Shown piece after piece: positions 1-12,600 of a stretch of 64,000 nucleotides of DNA (positions are counted from its first letter, which is position 1; the number at the start of each line of letters is the position of its first letter). The stretch comes from Sclerurus mexicanus (taxonomy: Eukaryota; Chordata; Aves; Passeriformes; Furnariidae), in NCBI GenBank assembly GCA_013396755.1, contig VWZF01002935.1, forward strand, positions 471,205 through 535,204, written 5' to 3'. Position numbers and translations under genes: made by a program. The notes beneath the pieces are model-generated. The model did no database searches, was not told the DNA's origin, and worked only from the letters and a program-made list of their open reading frames with translations.

Positions 1-897
1 AGTTCCAGCCCAGCGTGTCACAGACTGGATGTATCTGGTGTTTCCTAGATTTTGGTTAGAGATGCAAAAAATCCAATTCTGTGTGTTGCTACCCAGATGT
101 GGATCCCAACAGCATGTGCAAGTAGGAGGCCGTGCTCAGGCTCCAGGGAGGAGCAGCAGCTGAAGCTGCAGGCGGCTTCATGAGAGAATCTTCCTCTCAT
201 GAAAATAGTCTTATTAATAAAACAGTAGGGAATGCAGAAAAGCAGATTCATCTCAGAGTAAAATGTTTCTTTGGGAGCTCCCCGAGGAGTCGGTAGCAGC
301 TTGTTATGGAACTAACACGGCTTTTACTGCCACAGCCGTGTGAATAAGAAATATTTAAGTACTGGGAGCAGTTAAGAGAGGCACAAAGCAGGAAAGCTGG
401 GCAAGCAGAGCAAGGGTCTTGAGTAACTAAACCCACAGCTCCTGCAAAACCTCCAGAAAGGTTCTGAGTAGAAACAGTCTGTGACCTAATTAGGTGCCAC
501 TGTGACTGGAGAATAGGGGAAGGAACTGAAAGAAAGGAGGAGAGGCAGAGAGGCCTAAAGACTCAGCAGATGAGTGCAAGCTGGAGCTGACCAACACTGA
601 GCTTTACTTAACGCACACAAGCACGTTCTGTGAGGGATGAGGGAGGAGCAGAGGAAAGGGGGTTTGCTCCCTGACTGTGCAGTCTCCTCATGGAGCACAT
701 TTTATATACTGAGATGAATGAGGGAAACAGACAGGAAACCACATTTTGTGGGGACCTGGAATGAACAAGTAATATCCACGCTGCTTTCTGTTACTAAAAT
801 GCCATGTTTTTCTCTAACGGGGGAAAATGGGTTAGGAATTCTCAAGCAGCCTTGTAAGAAACAAGTACTACAGTGAATTGGGCAGTGAAATGTGTCC

Positions 898-1198
898 CAG
901 TCTAGGTACGTTCCAGGTGTGTTCTGGCTGAGTTCCAGACATGTCTCAGGTCCAAGTATGTTTGAACATGCCTTGAAAAATGTTCTGGTCTAGGTGGGTT
1001 CCAGGTGTGTTTCACGTGTGTTCCAATGTTCCAGGTACGTTCCAGGTGGGGTTTAGGTATGTTCTAGTTGTGTTATAGATACGTTTCAGTTATCTTCTGG
1101 TCATGTTCCAGTTGTGTTCCAGGTATGTTTAAGGCATTCCAGGTGTGTTTCAGGTATGTTCCAGGTGTGTGAACACGCCTGGAAACACGTTCCAGGTG
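898..1198. repeat. Degenerate 11-bp minisatellite (GTTCCAGGTRT type)
   Basis: About 25 imperfect units follow one another here with a dominant period of 11 bp. Typical units read gttccaggtgt, gttccaggtat, gttccaggtac, gtttcaggtat, gttctagttgt and gttccagttgt. A few units are shortened or carry insertions, for example around 943-985. The degeneracy suggests an old array. It lies deep in RAB11FIP4 intron 3. On the minus strand its frames give a weak TWN-type peptide repeat that I do not regard as coding. Confidence 0.9.
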
Positions 1199-4100
1199 AC
1201 AACACATCCTTCATAGGAATCTGCTTCTGCACAGGATGTTCCCCAGGAGTGCAGCAACACCTGCAGTGGCTGCTGTTCGCATCACAGGCACAGGGAGGGG
1301 TTGCCATGAGCACCAGACCAGCCTGTCATGCCCACCCACCCCAGGGCAGCCCACGCAGGGATGTCACATGCCAGGGAGAGAAGGCTCTGTGTGGGCCCAT
1401 TCTAACAGTGCACAGGGACATCAGCTCCTTCCCTGAGGCCACCCTGAGAGGCTGTGACAGGGGCTACAGATGGACTCAGACACCCCAATCCTAACCCAGT
1501 CATACAACCACCCCATACCCTCAACTCTGGTTTGCAACAGCTACTCCACAATCGCGTTTTACTGCACTAAAGGCAAACACAAACACTTCAGAAAGCAGAA
1601 AAGCTCAGAGGCAACAAGACCTCACAGCATATCCCAGTTCTGCATAATAAAACAGACATCTTAGGAAAAAAAACACAAAACAGAACAGCTCAAGTTCTCA
1701 TCTTCAGACCTGCTTTATCACAGCCTGCCTTCGGTGCAGAAGCAGTGGGAAGGGCTCCCTGTTGCATCAGCCGTGCAGGGACTGCTGCAGAGCCAGGGGC
1801 TGGCCCCACTCTGCTGTAGGTAGCACTGCACACACAATGCAGGGGCTGACAAGGTGGGGAGGCTCAGGCTCTGCTTTCCCAATCCAGAAGGTTTTCTAAG
1901 ACTCATCTCCTTCAATCCCACTCCGCACAGTTAATGGCTGGTTAGAGCAGTTTCACACTAATTGAAAGCAGATTTCTGTATATTTTAAGCGCGCCTTTAC
2001 ATCCCTGATCTACAGAGTGCTGAACAAAGGATGACTTCTCGAGGGCAGGAAACTTACCAATTCCTTCATTTAAAATTGTACTTACTGAGAGCGGCTGTGG
2101 GATTCTCTCAGGGACCTGCAGTGTCTCCAAAGCCCGTCTGGGCAGCAGCAAAGTTTTCTCTCTTGCCGCGCACAAGTGGGATGTGAAGCCAGCCCTGGGA
2201 CACGCTGTGTCTGTGCTGATGAGGGCTCTCAACTGTGTATGGTTGCCAAGACAGCCGGGGCAGACTCCAAAGCCTCCCGATCTCCCCCTGGCCAAGGCAT
2301 TCCTAATCAAATGCTCCTTTCAGCACAGCCACGGCATCGCACAGGGCTGCGAACAGCATCAGTTTCTCTGATTCAGGTAAAGTGCTCTCGTCAGTCTGGA
2401 ATATTGTTTAATAAGGAAACATTTTCTATCTGGAACTGTAACCAGCTCTCTCTGTAAAATTTGTGGAAATAAATGAATTTTCAGTCTCACCGCCTCGCTT
2501 TGGGCTGCTCAGAGATCACAGAAGCAGTGGCAGGACTGAAGGCTGCCTTCAGGTTTGATGCTGAAGTCTGCAGTGGAATCAGTTATTCCTGAACAACTGC
2601 TATGCCAACATTTTATCATGTGCTGTTGAAAGACTCTTGATGGAAACACAGGGAATTCATAAAAGCTGCTGCAGCAGCAACACACGTGACTAAACTTCTG
2701 CATTATGGCAACAGGTCCCAGACAGTCAGGTCTCATGGAGCCAAGGGTTGTCCCAAAGATCTCACAGTCCAGAATACAACATACATGAAACTGCAGAGAG
2801 CAAGAAATGGCCAGATAAGAGGAAAACAAAAGTCTCAAGTGCAGCAGAAGCCAAGCTGTGGGAAAACATACCACCTCTGTGTCACCTCTCAAACCAGTAC
2901 AACTGGTGTAATTTTGGACTCTCACCCTTTTGAATTTGTTGTCCCTTTCAGAAGGTGTTAATTCCGTTAATGCCTATTCCATATCTTAGAGGTGTTAAGA
3001 TGGAAAAGGTTCACAGAGCTCATGGAAGCCTTTGCAAAGCCAGAGGAGATGAATAGGCATTTCAAGAATCCCATTTTCCTTTGCTCCTATTTTACACCAG
3101 ATCCTGAACGCACTCCAGCTTCCTTTTCAACATTAATCTTTGCTTCTGCGGGTAAGTTGATTTCAATAAAAATGTTTACATTATGGAAGTCAGATCAAAG
3201 CATTTTAAAATTATCAGTATGACTGATCTAACAGATTTTTTTTTCTCTTTTCCTATAGCTCACAAGTAGTTCTGAAAAAGACATCTTGTGTTAAGGTTGG
3301 CAATATTTTTCAGTATCTTTTCATTTTTAATGGTATAGAAGAAACACTTCCCGCCCTTTTCTATTAGTTAAACATAAACTAAATGAACTTATAATAGTCA
3401 GATATCTGCAACAATGGAAAATTTATGAACTTTAATTTTGCTGATAAGGGTTGCTCAAAGTGGGAAGGCTCAAATATTTAAATGATTAGAGTTTTCAGGG
3501 AGGATATACTTTAATCCTTTTCTTTCCTTCTACCATCATGGGTGTGCAAGTAACTTCAAAAGAACTCCTCATACAAGACCACATGTAGTGCCTGGAGTAA
3601 ACCAGTTAAATGCACCTTCCCAGTATGGCCACAGTTCCTGACTTCAAATAACTTAAAGGGAGACTGGGAAGCAAAAGGAGACAATGAGGTCACAAAAGTA
3701 GTGAGAGAAGATAACTCTGGTTTTGCATCTGAGTTTTCAGACTTCTTTGTATTCCCAGAGACACATTTTGAGAAGAGAATAAACTGCTCCTCTGCCTGCT
3801 CCTGGCACTGCGTTTGCATTGAGCCCTGGGGTGTGCAGCCTTCAACCACCTTCATCACTCAGCCCAACACAGATTAAGCACAGGCAGTTCTGCCAAAAAG
3901 ATGATCATGTGTCTCTCCATAAAATTTAGGGATATGGTAGCATGTACAGCTTCTTAATTCAACGGCTCAGCATTTGGAGCTTGCCTGGAGAGGTCCAAAC
4001 CCAAAGGAATGTTATTTCTTATTCCACAGCAGGCTGAGACGGAGCATGGGTCTGCCCAGCTCCACAGCAAAGCTGGCACGGAGTGTCCCCACAGCAGGAG

Positions 4101-7100
4101 CAGTGCCAGGAGGATACAGGGCAGGGGGTGAAGCCAGTTTTCCCCCAAAATTAGGATGGGATGTGCCTGGGTGTGAACGCAGAGGGAAGGGCTCCACACA
4201 CCACACAAAGACTACAACTAAATAAGCTGAGCATGATTAAAAATGTATCTCTCCCATTCACGATTTCCATGAATCTTTCAGAAGGTCTAAATCTGAGAAG
4301 GTAAATTAACTCCTTATCTGCTCACACTTTGAGCTTTTTAAAACGCAGGCCAGAAGTCTGGAACAAATTCAGCAGGCAGCAATCTCCTGGCCTTACATGG
4401 GAACATTTGCTTAATAAAACACCACGGTTTTATCAGGCTGTTTCCTTCTGTTTCCTTTCTGGTGGGTAATGGAAGTTCCACCCACTACTTCTTCGTTTTG
4501 ACGTGTGTAACCCAGAAAAGCCTCAGTTCGCTGTGAAAACGCCAAGTGATATGTTTCTTTGTTAGAAGATGCCTCAGGGCTCCTGTCGCATTCTTCTGAA
4601 CACGTCAGGAAAAAACTAAATGCATTGTTAATAGCCAGTGGAAAAGCACCACACATTAGTCATCCTTCTTCTGAATGGAAAAGAACAATTTCTGATGAAA
4701 TATAGTTCCCATTATGTTCCTAGGCTGCTTTGCTGGGTAGCTGCCGTCTTTCGACAGCCTCGGGCTGAAAATAGGAATTCTGAAAGAGAAATTGTGATAC
4801 CCTCGAAAATAATCAAAGGAAAATGGGAAAGCTCTCACTAAAGGAATCCTTTTTTAAAAGCTGGGGTCAATCAGTTTCTTTGAACGTTTCTTAAATGTTT
4901 ATGTGATTAAATATATCTGTTAAAAGTCCAGTCAAAATGAAACTGAAGCTTTCTACTCTTGAAAGGCATCAAAGTGAGATGCTCTGAAATTTACACATAA
5001 TTTCCTTTTTCCTGAGCCAAGCTGTTGTCAAAATCAGCATTTTATGGACATTTCGACTTTGAGAGAAAACAGCTTTAACCACCGAAATTTGGCACCCTGT
5101 TGGGCGCCTCAGCTAGAAGTGCCATCACAAGAAGCTGACAGACACGCAGAGGACAAACATGCCCAGGTGCAGGGCAGAGGTGAGGGCCTGGTGGCAGCTG
5201 TGTCTGCAGGTCCAGGGCCAGTCCCCGCTCCTGGCACAGCAGTGTGGCCGCAGGACTCCGTGTCCAGTCCCAAACTGGGGTGGCTGCGCGTGGTTCCAGA
5301 GAGCCCCGGGATCCATCTGGGCTCTGCTAGTCCCGCCTAGCCGGGGCTGCTGGCCCTAATGCTGCTTTTGTGGCCCAGCATTGTCCAGCAGAAAGGCTTC
5401 AGCTGCTCCTCAATGCCTGTCAGAGCACACTATGGCCGCACTATAGCTGAGGCTTCGCCTGGTGCCACAGCAAACCCGCAGCTATTTATACGCCGCCTTA
5501 TTTCCAGCTGGCTCTTCTTCCGAGTAGGAGGCACAAAGACACGTATAAATGGCAATTAAATAAGCCACAAAGGGTTGTGTTAACTACTGGTAACAAAGAA
5601 GCCACCTTGGTCCCCCTCTGCAACTCAGACATTCACCACATGACACCGAGGGCTCGGCTCACAAAGACTTTTCAATTCGGGATTAAACGTGTTGCATTGG
5701 AAAGAGCTGCGTAACCCTCAGGAGCAAATTATAGCTGCACAGAGCAAAGAATGAATGGCTGAGGGGACACAGAAGGGGATAAGCATTCTCCCTGAACGAA
5801 GGGGTGCAAAGGGAACTCATGATTTTTAAAAAAGCTTTGCCACCTTGCCATGTTTCTGGGACCTGGGAACTGCCTGACCATGGAGAAAGAGAGAAATTCT
5901 ATGGCCTGGCTGTTCTAACAAAGCCTGATCCCACCTGCTGGGGTTCCGGTTCTTGAAACACGATCAAAAACTGGGAAACAAATCCCATCCTGAGGGAGAC
6001 TTAACCAAAAACTGCACCAATAAGAATGAGATCGAGTCAAACTGGAGAAGGCAGACCCAGGGAAGGGTGTGGAGTCCCCAACAGCACATGCTGGAAGTGG
6101 CAGGTTTTCATGGGAAGACTATTTGCTTCCAGCTTCCATGACTGCCTCTGAAAGCTTGGTCTCCTCCTTTCACGATTTTCTGCAGAAATTTTTGCTAGTT
6201 GCTCTCCAGATGATTCACATTTAGCCTTAGAGACTATTTTTAGCTGCATTTCTTTCAGCACATGTTCTTGGAGAGTCCCTGCTATTTCTGTGGTCCATAT
6301 TTCCCTCCTCTTGGCTTCTCTGCAGAGAAGCTCCACGAGGCATCTACTGGGAGCATCATTCCTCTCTTCGTGTCTTCCACACAGCAAAGCCAGGGAACTT
6401 CTGAGGTCAACAGCAGCTTTCTTTATCACCATGAAGACAGATAATGGAAAGCAAACAAGCCAAGGAAAGTCAAACACACTCCAGTTCCTCACAGTGTTTG
6501 CAAGGCCACTCTCAGGCTGGTTTGGGCAAAGGTCTGATGATCTGGACACTGAAGGAGTAATCATGCAGCAAATACAGACAGAGGCAGCTGGGTACAACCG
6601 AGCACTAAAAAGCAGGAGAGAATCGCTGCAATTTGTCTGGGGTAAACCTGACACCAAGACATGAAGTCACCTCTTTGTTAGGGTCTCATAGCTTTAAAAT
6701 AATGGGAGGTATTAAATTATCAGTGTGCCCACAGCCAGCATCATGGTAGGTGTACATGTGCTGTTTGAGCTGGACACTGCTGCCTTAAGGATTAGCTTTG
6801 ACACAGATAGTACAGGATATAGCTAACAACAACCCAAAACACACGCACCTAAATAATGTTTCCAGCCCAAGAGGCAGCTCTGCAAGTGGGAAAGTGCCTT
6901 ATATCAGCTTTCACTCATTTTGCTCACATATGGGAATAGTGTCAACGTACTAAATAATTTTTAAACTGGTAAAGCCACACAAATGAAGGCCTGTCTTGCT
7001 TTAACTATACCCATAAAAAGCCTATTTTTATGAAACATAAGAGATTGACACTGTGAAGTTCATGCCGCTCTACCAAATGTGGTTAAAATTTTTGAATGAG

Positions 7101-9632
7101 TGTAAATTTTTGGCTGGACAGAATTGGGACTCACACCTCACAAACACTGGGAAACCTAACTAATCCAGAAGGGAATCAGCTGGGAGGCAGAGCTAAAAAC
7201 AATCTCAAGGCGTGAATGGTAAACAATTGTAATTTTTATCTTTGCTGTCTTCCCTGGCTTACAAGTAAATCTCCACCATGGAGACATCCAGCACACTCTA
7301 ATATATAACCCCATCTTTTAAGAACATCTTGTATCTTGGTCCCCAAAGTATGGCTCAAGCTCATTAGCCTGTAATCTGCTGGGTTAGGAAGAGCTCATGG
7401 GGAGCCAACATATGGATGTAGTTCTGAGCACATTATGAGCTGCAGTGCAGCAGCTCAGCCCATTGCTCTGAGCAGTGGAGTTGGGCACGCTCCTTCCTTG
7501 TTGCCAACATGGCAATAATTAGGGCTGCTGTGTGGCTCAGGAGAATAAAAGAACTGGCAAACCAAATTAATCCCAGGAGTAATTCAAGGAAGACAGGGGA
7601 GTTACACCAGGAGTCATGGCCCGCTGTGTTCCACTCTTTAAAACTATTGCTTGAAAATATTAGTTATCTGCTGAAGTCTGAGCTACTAAATAGTAATTAG
7701 ACAGCTACAGGGGCAAGAATTACCTGATTATGAGATGATGAATTAGTATGCTGTCAAGATACGATAATCCTGGATCTAAGGAATACATTGCATTTGTTCT
7801 TTGCTCCTTACAAGATGGTGATGGCAGTATAAAGCACTTCTGCCCTAAATCCCTAAATGAACAGCAAAAGAGCACAGATAGTAGCACTCAGTACCCAGGG
7901 ATTTAATGAAGGTAGAAATATGCAGGACAGAGTGACAGCCCTGTCTTGTCACAGTAGATCAAGAATAGACAAGGACACAGCTTCAAAAAGAGCAGGAACC
8001 AAGGAAGATCCTACGTGCAGCATCCCTCAAACACACTCCATGCATCACTCGTGACAACAAGCAGCCTTACAGTGGGAGAAGCAATCTCTGACCACCTTTG
8101 TTTGGCAGTGTAGGCACCACACTTTGTGACCATCAGCTACAAATCAAGCTTTGCGAGTTTTATAGATGCCTGCAGGGACTGGAGGGTAAAAACACATGCA
8201 CTTCTAGCCCCTGAGACACCAGGAAAAGGCAGAAAAGTTGATGTGATAGGGAGAGGTAAGACTTCCAATACTATCTCCTGGCAGAAGACAGCCTGACATA
8301 ATCAGAACACGCCTGTTGTAAAAGGGTGTAGCAAACTCATAATGCCACCTTTGTCTGTTTTCATAAAGTAGATTTGACACCTACCAACCTTGCCAGGTCA
8401 GCAGCTTCATAAACTAGTGCAGGTAAGCAAGAGAGGCACATGCCTTCAGCACCATCACAGCCAGAGCTTTGATCCTTTCCCTGGCTGAGCCCTGCTTTGC
8501 TCTGCCTTTCATTTGGCTGGGCTCTGCAGACAGAGGAACAAGGAAAAGCACTCTGGAAAATTATGAGCCTGCAAAATTTAGCATCAAATTCCACCTACAT
8601 GCACAAAAGGGCTGCTGAATGTCACAGATGCTCAGATATAAAAGCTGGGCCAGCAGACAGGGCACCACTGAGACACAGGTTCCCACTCGATGATGGACAT
8701 CTGTGACCTCAAGGCTATGTAGTCACCTGGCTCTTCTGGAAACCGGTCTGACTCTACCACCAACCTGGGCCTTATCACTGAAAAGCTCAATTTATCTTCT
8801 TTAGACTTGGATGAATAACAATTTTCTGGCTCCCAGAGAAGCTGCAACAGGAATTCATTAGAGCCTGTGAAGCACTTTGATAGTATAATAATGGCATAAG
8901 TATTGTAAATAGTTTTTATGCTAATTCCTTCACCTACATAACTGTGGCTGCAGCCTCCAGGAATTTAACAGATATATGATATGTGGAATAAACCTCTCAG
9001 AAGTTACAAGCCTCTATTCTAAGTTTGCAGATCATTTTCTTATCTCCTCACCTCTGCAGGGCCACCCTACACTTGCCCCTGCAGGAGGAGGGATAGCAGC
9101 CTGCTGTGAGATGATACTGAGGGATTGCACAGAGCCTGGGAACTGTGCTGCTTCACACATCTTTGGTACCAGCTTCGGGGAAACCACGGGAGTGGCAACC
9201 CCTTTAAAAATCCCCTGATGACACAGGCCATGCCCACCCAGCTCTCTGGGATGGGCAGGCTTTCCTTGGCTGGCCCTTTGTTCCAGCCGGTGTCTTCCTA
9301 CTCCTGTATGTGAATGTCATTAGCGCTTTTCACATTCCAACCCTCTCGCTGGGCCACATCCTGTCACATCCTTAATTCCAGATAAACCAAAGCACTCAGG
9401 TGACTGGCCCCTTTGGAAGCAACAGCAATAAAGTTTCTCTGCATCCTCCTGCCTCCTGGGTCCCCTGGCCACCAGCTCCCTGGGAATGCTCAGCCTTGCA
9501 GCCCGGGCGCTGAGCACACTGTGTTGAACTTTGCCTCTGTGTCACCCCTTAACTAGACAGCTCCCAATTAACAGCTTTGTGTGGGCCCAACCAGCTCTAG
9601 ACAATATTTTCAAATGTGGCCACTGTGAAAGG

Positions 9633-9644
9633 AAAAAAAAAAAA
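9633..9644. repeat. Poly(A) tract, 12 bases
   Basis: This is an uninterrupted run of 12 A in intron 3, starting after GTGAAAGG. No body of a retroposon is visible on either side. Confidence 0.8.
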
Positions 9645-12600
9645 TAGGTCATGAGGATTATGCAGGGTGACTAATGATTGCTGCATGCTGGGCCGACATG
9701 TGAAGTCTGGCTGTGTTTTCAAAGGTGCATAATAGTATGTCCTTGTCTGACCTGTGGTGCTGTTGACACTTTTTCTGAGTTGATGCCTTCTCACAAATCC
9801 CCATTGGGGTGGTAGCTTGAATGCCCACCATGAATGATTCCAGCAGGGTGGAAGGGCTATCAAACTTTGCAGAACTCCCATTTAAGTTTCACTTCATTTC
9901 TTAAAAGCCAGACAGCAGAGGCAATTATTGAACTGTCAGGCCCTTTTGGAGTTGTTTGCTGAGGGACCGTGGCTGCTGTTCCCAAGACTGTGGGGCACGA
10001 TGTGTTGATTCCATGAGCGTTCTCTGGAGCTGGCCAAGAGAGATGAGGAGAGGGATGCTCTGCTCAGTACAGCTGGCACCTATAGTCAGGGGAAAGTGCC
10101 CTGCCAGCCAGCTTGCCACCCAGACAGCCAGAATTAATAGTTTTATCCTTATTTTACTGATAGAGAGGATAACACAGTATGATGGAGAGCATGGTTCAGC
10201 TGCCCTTCCCAAAAATCAAAGGTTTGTAGCAATAGGAAAATGAATTCAGCTGTTTTCTCTCCTGGTCCTGTGTTTAGCATTAGAGTCCCTCCAAGTTCAC
10301 CTTTCATTAACAGGGAAGTTAGAATTAATTTTTCTTAGCTGACAAATGTTGATTAGCCAAGTGTTTTTATCAACCTGTCCATCCTGGTCACAGAAACGTG
10401 TCTCTTTCTAGCTACAGAAACTGCAAGGGAAGGCAACTTACTATAGCTCAGCCAAACCTACAGTTCCCCACAGGAACTCTGGGGCAGCAAGTATGGCAGC
10501 AGCCCTAGAGAACCACATAAAAAAGCCTTTTGTTCCTCTCACAGTCTCTCCATGGCTAAGATTACAAACATAAGCATAGCAAGGTACCCTCCACAAACGC
10601 AAACATACCAGGGAAAACATAACCTCTGGTTCAGCTTCACTGTGAGGAGGATCTGAAAGACATTTCGTGTCAGACAGCAGAGGCATTGCCCTTGCATATG
10701 GGCTGTTGGCAGCCTGGCAAAAGCTGGGAGTGATGCTGCTAGACTGGGTGATACCGGGCCCTAGACATGGAGCAGGGAACAGCAGGTGCAGATCTGCTGT
10801 AGGAGGCAAGACACCTTCAATTCATACAACATTTTGCCAGAATGCCGCGGGGAAAACTCCCAGATTCAGGACAAACATAGAGCTGGCCGATAAAGCTCAT
10901 GAGTGTGGGCAAAGCTGTGACAAAATTAGCACCATCCAGACCTTTCTGAGGTACCATCACATTGATTTTCTCCTGCTTTTGGGTGATGTTCACACTTATG
11001 TAAGTCATGGGGGAGGGCAGCATATATGTACATCCCATTACTGCCTTTAAAATAAGGTCAATTTTAATTCCCAGGTGATTCGACACTGGCAAAAAGACAG
11101 AAATTCCTTGCTAGAGCAAAAGCAGACCTCTGTGACTGAGCAGGTACAGTCTGGTGAAGTCTCTCAGTGGAGTCCCACTAAGGCATCGCAAACTCTGGCC
11201 TTGTAGAGGCTTGAGCTCCTCCCCACTGAGGTACAGCACAGAACGTAACAGAGGGTCCATTTCTGCCCCATTGTTACATCTCTGCAATCTCAGCCCAAAA
11301 AGAATAATTTTGCACAAATTCCTTGATTTAGATCAACCCAAAAGTGGCAAGAATACTTTTCTTGGTTTTTAAAGAAAAGCCCACCGGAGCTAACAGTCTG
11401 ATTGTTCCATAAATCAATTTCTTTCCCAAGTGGAACTTCTCCACTTGCTCATTCCCCGTCTTTCATCCTAATTAAATAGTGATGCGAAGTAATCAGCAGT
11501 ATTGTCAATGGCCCTGGTGCTGCACAGAGACTTCTGAATATCCAGTATCAGAGGGAAACGAAGCCAATGAAGAAGATTCCCACCCAGCAGCTGCACCGAG
11601 ACCAGCAGCTCAGGCTGGAAACATCCCCTGAAAACCAAAACACACCGTGACTGCAGGGTGAGCCCAGCAGTGTCCCAGGTCCTGTAAAGAACAGGTCATG
11701 GAGGGGGCTCTCCCCGTGATAAACGTGACCTAGCTTTCAGTAGGGAGTAAACTACCTCTACCTACCTTTCACATTCAATTTCCATAATCTGTTCAGATTA
11801 AAATACTGAACTACTCTTAAACACTGATGCCTGCCCTTGAACACTCCCCTCTCCCTTCTAATTAATCGTGTTCAATATGGAAGTGTTCAGATGCCATGAG
11901 AAAACAGGTCCTGTGAGGCAGCGAGTTGTCGGCAGGGGGGAAGCTTTGAGACCCCATGTCATCTCTGAAGCGGTTACAGCTGGAGAATTACCTCAGGAGA
12001 CAGAAAGCCGTGTGGTCCATGTGGTTCTTGTTACCCACTGGCTCTTGTGCAAGCAGCAGGAGTGCGAAGGCAGCGCCAGCCTCCCGGAAAGTGGGAGCTG
12101 GGCAGAGGATGCTGTGCCTCCCCAAGTGGCACACGCCAGCCCCTGAGAGCTGTGCTAACAGAGAGGAGCCCAGAGCAGATCAGAGGGGATACCCTAAAGC
12201 AGTTTGAGCTCCTGGGAACTTATTCAGGAGAGTCCTTCTTCCCCTGAGTATCAGTTCCCCCATAAGAGTGAACACACTGCACATGAGGGTGAGTCCATAT
12301 AGAATGCAAGTATCTAAGTCAAACTAAATACGACAATTTCATTCAGTAAATATTGATATACTTCTACTAGTGCTGGTTTCTTCACTTTCCAATCTCTTCC
12401 TTCTAAAATGAAGCGATCCTGTCCTTGCAGGGGAGAGACAAAGGACGAGCTGCACTTGACAGGCTCTATAAAAACACAATCAAGAGAGACTGTCTCTTCC
12501 TGTAAAGGGTTTTGAAGTAGTAAGACTACACACAAGCTAGAGGAAAAGAGGAAAAGCATGTCCCTCAGCAGCACAGCAAGTAATGCCCTGGCTCTAAGTC

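Noticed and set aside
1942..2310. Minus-strand frame of 122 codons with two good donors (TCA|GTAAGT and G|GTAAGT)
   Set aside because: The translation does not match the FIP4 linker or coiled coil, and there is no convincing acceptor.
5160..5360. GC-rich patch considered as a CpG island or first exon
   Set aside because: CpG count is modest, frames show no known protein, and it lies in intron 3, downstream of exon 3.
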